DNA from: Saprospirales bacterium
GTDB taxonomy: Bacteria > Bacteroidota > Bacteroidia > Chitinophagales > Saprospiraceae
Direction of reading: 5' to 3'
DNA length: 17,770 nt
Assembly (NCBI GenBank): GCA_016711045.1
Contig: JADJTT010000015.1
Coordinates: 1-17,770 of the forward strand
A program made the position numbers and the translations under genes. Of this stretch, positions 16,024-17,770 are shown in pieces (the stretch's first letter is position 1; each line of letters starts with the position of its first letter). The notes beneath the pieces are model-generated. The model was not told where the DNA came from. It did not search any database and was given only the letters and a program-made list of their open reading frames with translations.

Positions 16024-17770
16024 CTAGCTGGCCTCAGAAAAGACTGGTGCTCATAGTTGCGGAAATCGACGTGGCTGACGCCGGAAACGCCTTGTTCGCG
16101 CATATAGACGCCGTAGATCGTATCGACAGCAGCCATGGTGGCCTTGTTGTGGGTCACGATAATAAACTGCGATTCCTTGGAGAACTTCTTGATGATCTTG
16201 TTGAATTTCTCGATGTTCGTATCGTCGAGGGGGGCGTCCACTTCATCAAACACGCAGAAGGGCGCCGGTTTGAGCAGGTAGAGCGCAAACAGCATGGCGA
16301 TAGCGGTGAGGGTCTTTTCCTCCCGACAGCTGGCTGATGGTCTGCGGACGCTTGCCTTTCGGCTTGGCGATGATCTCGATATCGACTCCAGCGGATCATC
16401 CGGATTCAGGAGGATCAGGTCCGCATTGTCGTCTTCGGTGAACAGGCTGCGGAATACATCGATGAAGCAGGCGCGCCTTGTTAAAGGCGTCGAGGAACTG
16501 GCAGTGGCGGTTTCCTCGATTTCCTTGATGGTTTTGCATCAGGTCTTCGCCGGCTCCGGACCATCGTCGCGCTGGGTTTTGATGGAGTCATAGCGCTCCT
16601 TCATTTCGTCGTAAGCTACACGTATTGCATAGGATTGATCTCCCCGTAGTTGTCCAGGCGGCTTTTCAACCCGGTCTGCCTTTCCCGGGAGTTTCTCCGT
16701 GTTCAGATCAGTGGGCGTCTCGCGCCGAGCAGGTCGTTGAGCGACACCTGGAATTGATGTGAGCCGTTCGCTGAGGGAACAGTTGGAATGCAGTTCGGTG
16801 ACCTTGTCTTTAATATCGTTAGCCAGAGTTGCACTTCCTGTTGCTGTTTGGCTACTTTCCGCAATCACTTTTCAACTCGTTGATCTCCCCTGGCCTTGAA
16901 ATACGTTTGCTCGGCCTCGGTAAGCAGGCTTTCTTTTCCTGCGCTGCTCGTAGGCCGTTTTCAACCCTCTTCTCCGATTTGTTCGATCTGGTCGTTGTTT
17001 TGCTGCATTTCCAGGTCGGAGAGGGTCACGTCTTTGGTATTGCTGCAACAGGGTTTGCATCTCCGGTACGCTGGCGCTCCCGGAAGGTCAGTTCGCGCTG
17101 GATGGTGGTGACCGTATTCTGTTGACGGATAAATTCGATATTGGTTTGGCTGAAGAGCTCAATGTGGTTATTGAGTTGTTCGGCCACCTGCCGTAGAGCT
17201 ATCGGTGGGCAATCTGGTCCTGGCGGCCGTGAGCGCCGCTTCCGGGTCCTGCATCTGGCCGCCCAAAGCTCCACCTCTGTTTATCCAGTTCCACCAGCCG
17301 GATCGATCTGTTCTGTTGTTGGGCAGCGCTCGGCGACGCAAAGATCTGAAGTTTTCCAGGCGCGTGGCATAGGTCACTTTCTCCGGGCTAAGCCGGTTGA
17401 GCGCCATTTTCTCTTCCTGCAATTTTCGCCCCGAGAACTGGATTTAAGTTCGTCCAGGGTATTTTTTTAGTTTTGCTTGTTTATAGGCCTCTGTTTTCCC
17501 TGCGTTCGGCTGTATTGATCGCCGTTTCCAACACCTCCATATTCTTTCCGGCCTATCTTTTCCTTCAAAGAAGCCGATAGACCCTCCGGAGAGAGCTTTC
17601 GTATTTGCGCTGGATATAGCGCCCGCTTCGACAAGATAACCACACCGACCCGTGCTATACTTCCCGGGATCTCTTCCGCCCGTGACCAGCACGTTTTCGA
17701 GCAGGTAGCTAAACCAGGTTTCGGCAAATGGGTCCGTCTCAATAAACCACCGCCTGCCTGGTATCGGGCA
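16024..17770 (-). CDS. smc: chromosome segregation protein SMC, C-terminal half (partial, heavily frameshifted)
   Basis: SMC is the ATPase of the bacterial condensin that organises and segregates chromosomes with ScpA and ScpB. The visible part runs from the end of the hinge through the C-terminal coiled-coil arm to the C-terminal head. Hinge-like sequence near 17550-17770 includes ETDPFAETWFSYLLENVLV and LSGGSIGFFEGK. The arm (about 16450-17550) is Glu/Gln/Arg/Lys-rich and badly broken. The head shows ADLILL, DIEIIAKPKGKRPQTISQLS, the ABC signature LSGG(E)KTLTAIAML with one base missing near 16323, Walker B and D-loop FCVFDEVDAPLDDTNIEKF, and the switch histidine in FIIVTHNKATM. The corrected end is QSFLEAS with a stop at 16026-16024. 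The N-terminal half lies beyond the right edge. Confidence 0.92.

Noticed and set aside
1..17770. tRNA, rRNA or riboswitch genes
   Set aside because: The intergenic spaces are short (mostly under 120 bases) and none shows a cloverleaf, rRNA sequence or a riboswitch core I can recognise by eye.

Overview
The window looks like a chromosomal segment of a Bacteroidota bacterium, probably in or near the Saprospiria. The main reasons are a C-terminal type IX secretion (T9SS) sorting domain, Bacteroidota-style lipoproteins, a bestrophin-like channel, an SMC with the local FDEVDAPLDD head sequence, few Shine-Dalgarno sites, and short ATGA overlaps between genes. The assignment rests on protein resemblance read by eye; there is no rRNA or other marker gene.

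Layout. Positions 1-1345 (minus strand) hold the start of an unknown membrane protein, a PAP2 phosphatase and a SAM methyltransferase, apparently one operon. Positions 1516-4027 (plus) hold a GlmM-type phosphohexomutase followed at once by a cysteine desulfurase. A secreted or lipid-anchored predicted propeller protein lies convergently at 4036-4965 (minus). From 5044 to 12972 a long plus-strand run carries a secreted NTF2-like protein, a GNAT acetyltransferase, an outer-membrane barrel protein, an S41 peptidase lipoprotein, a short-chain dehydrogenase, a bestrophin-like channel, DapB, a membrane-anchored endonuclease/exonuclease/phosphatase-family protein, a small lipoprotein and a highly charged secreted protein. 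From 12997 to the end everything is on the minus strand: a patatin phospholipase, a 12-copy tandem repeat array, a T9SS-exported cupredoxin protein with duplicated domains, and the C-terminal half of SMC.

Many genes are split by single-base insertions or deletions, often in short homopolymers, while conserved motifs continue without loss in the next frame. At least ten genes show this, including normally essential ones such as SMC and GlmM, so I read it as sequence error rather than gene decay. I therefore give reconstructed gene spans. The damage is heaviest at both ends (1-1345 and 14100-17770). DapB, the short-chain dehydrogenase, the GNAT, the NTF2-like protein, the endonuclease-family protein and the 4036-4965 protein are intact.

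Most of the content is ordinary housekeeping and envelope biology. The least explained elements are the intergenic array at 13820-14071 with its single inverted copy, the cupredoxin and repeat-domain T9SS protein, the Lys/Glu/His-rich secreted protein, and several long hairpins between genes. I found no convincing new defence or mobile system, no CRISPR array, no tRNA or rRNA and no transposase.
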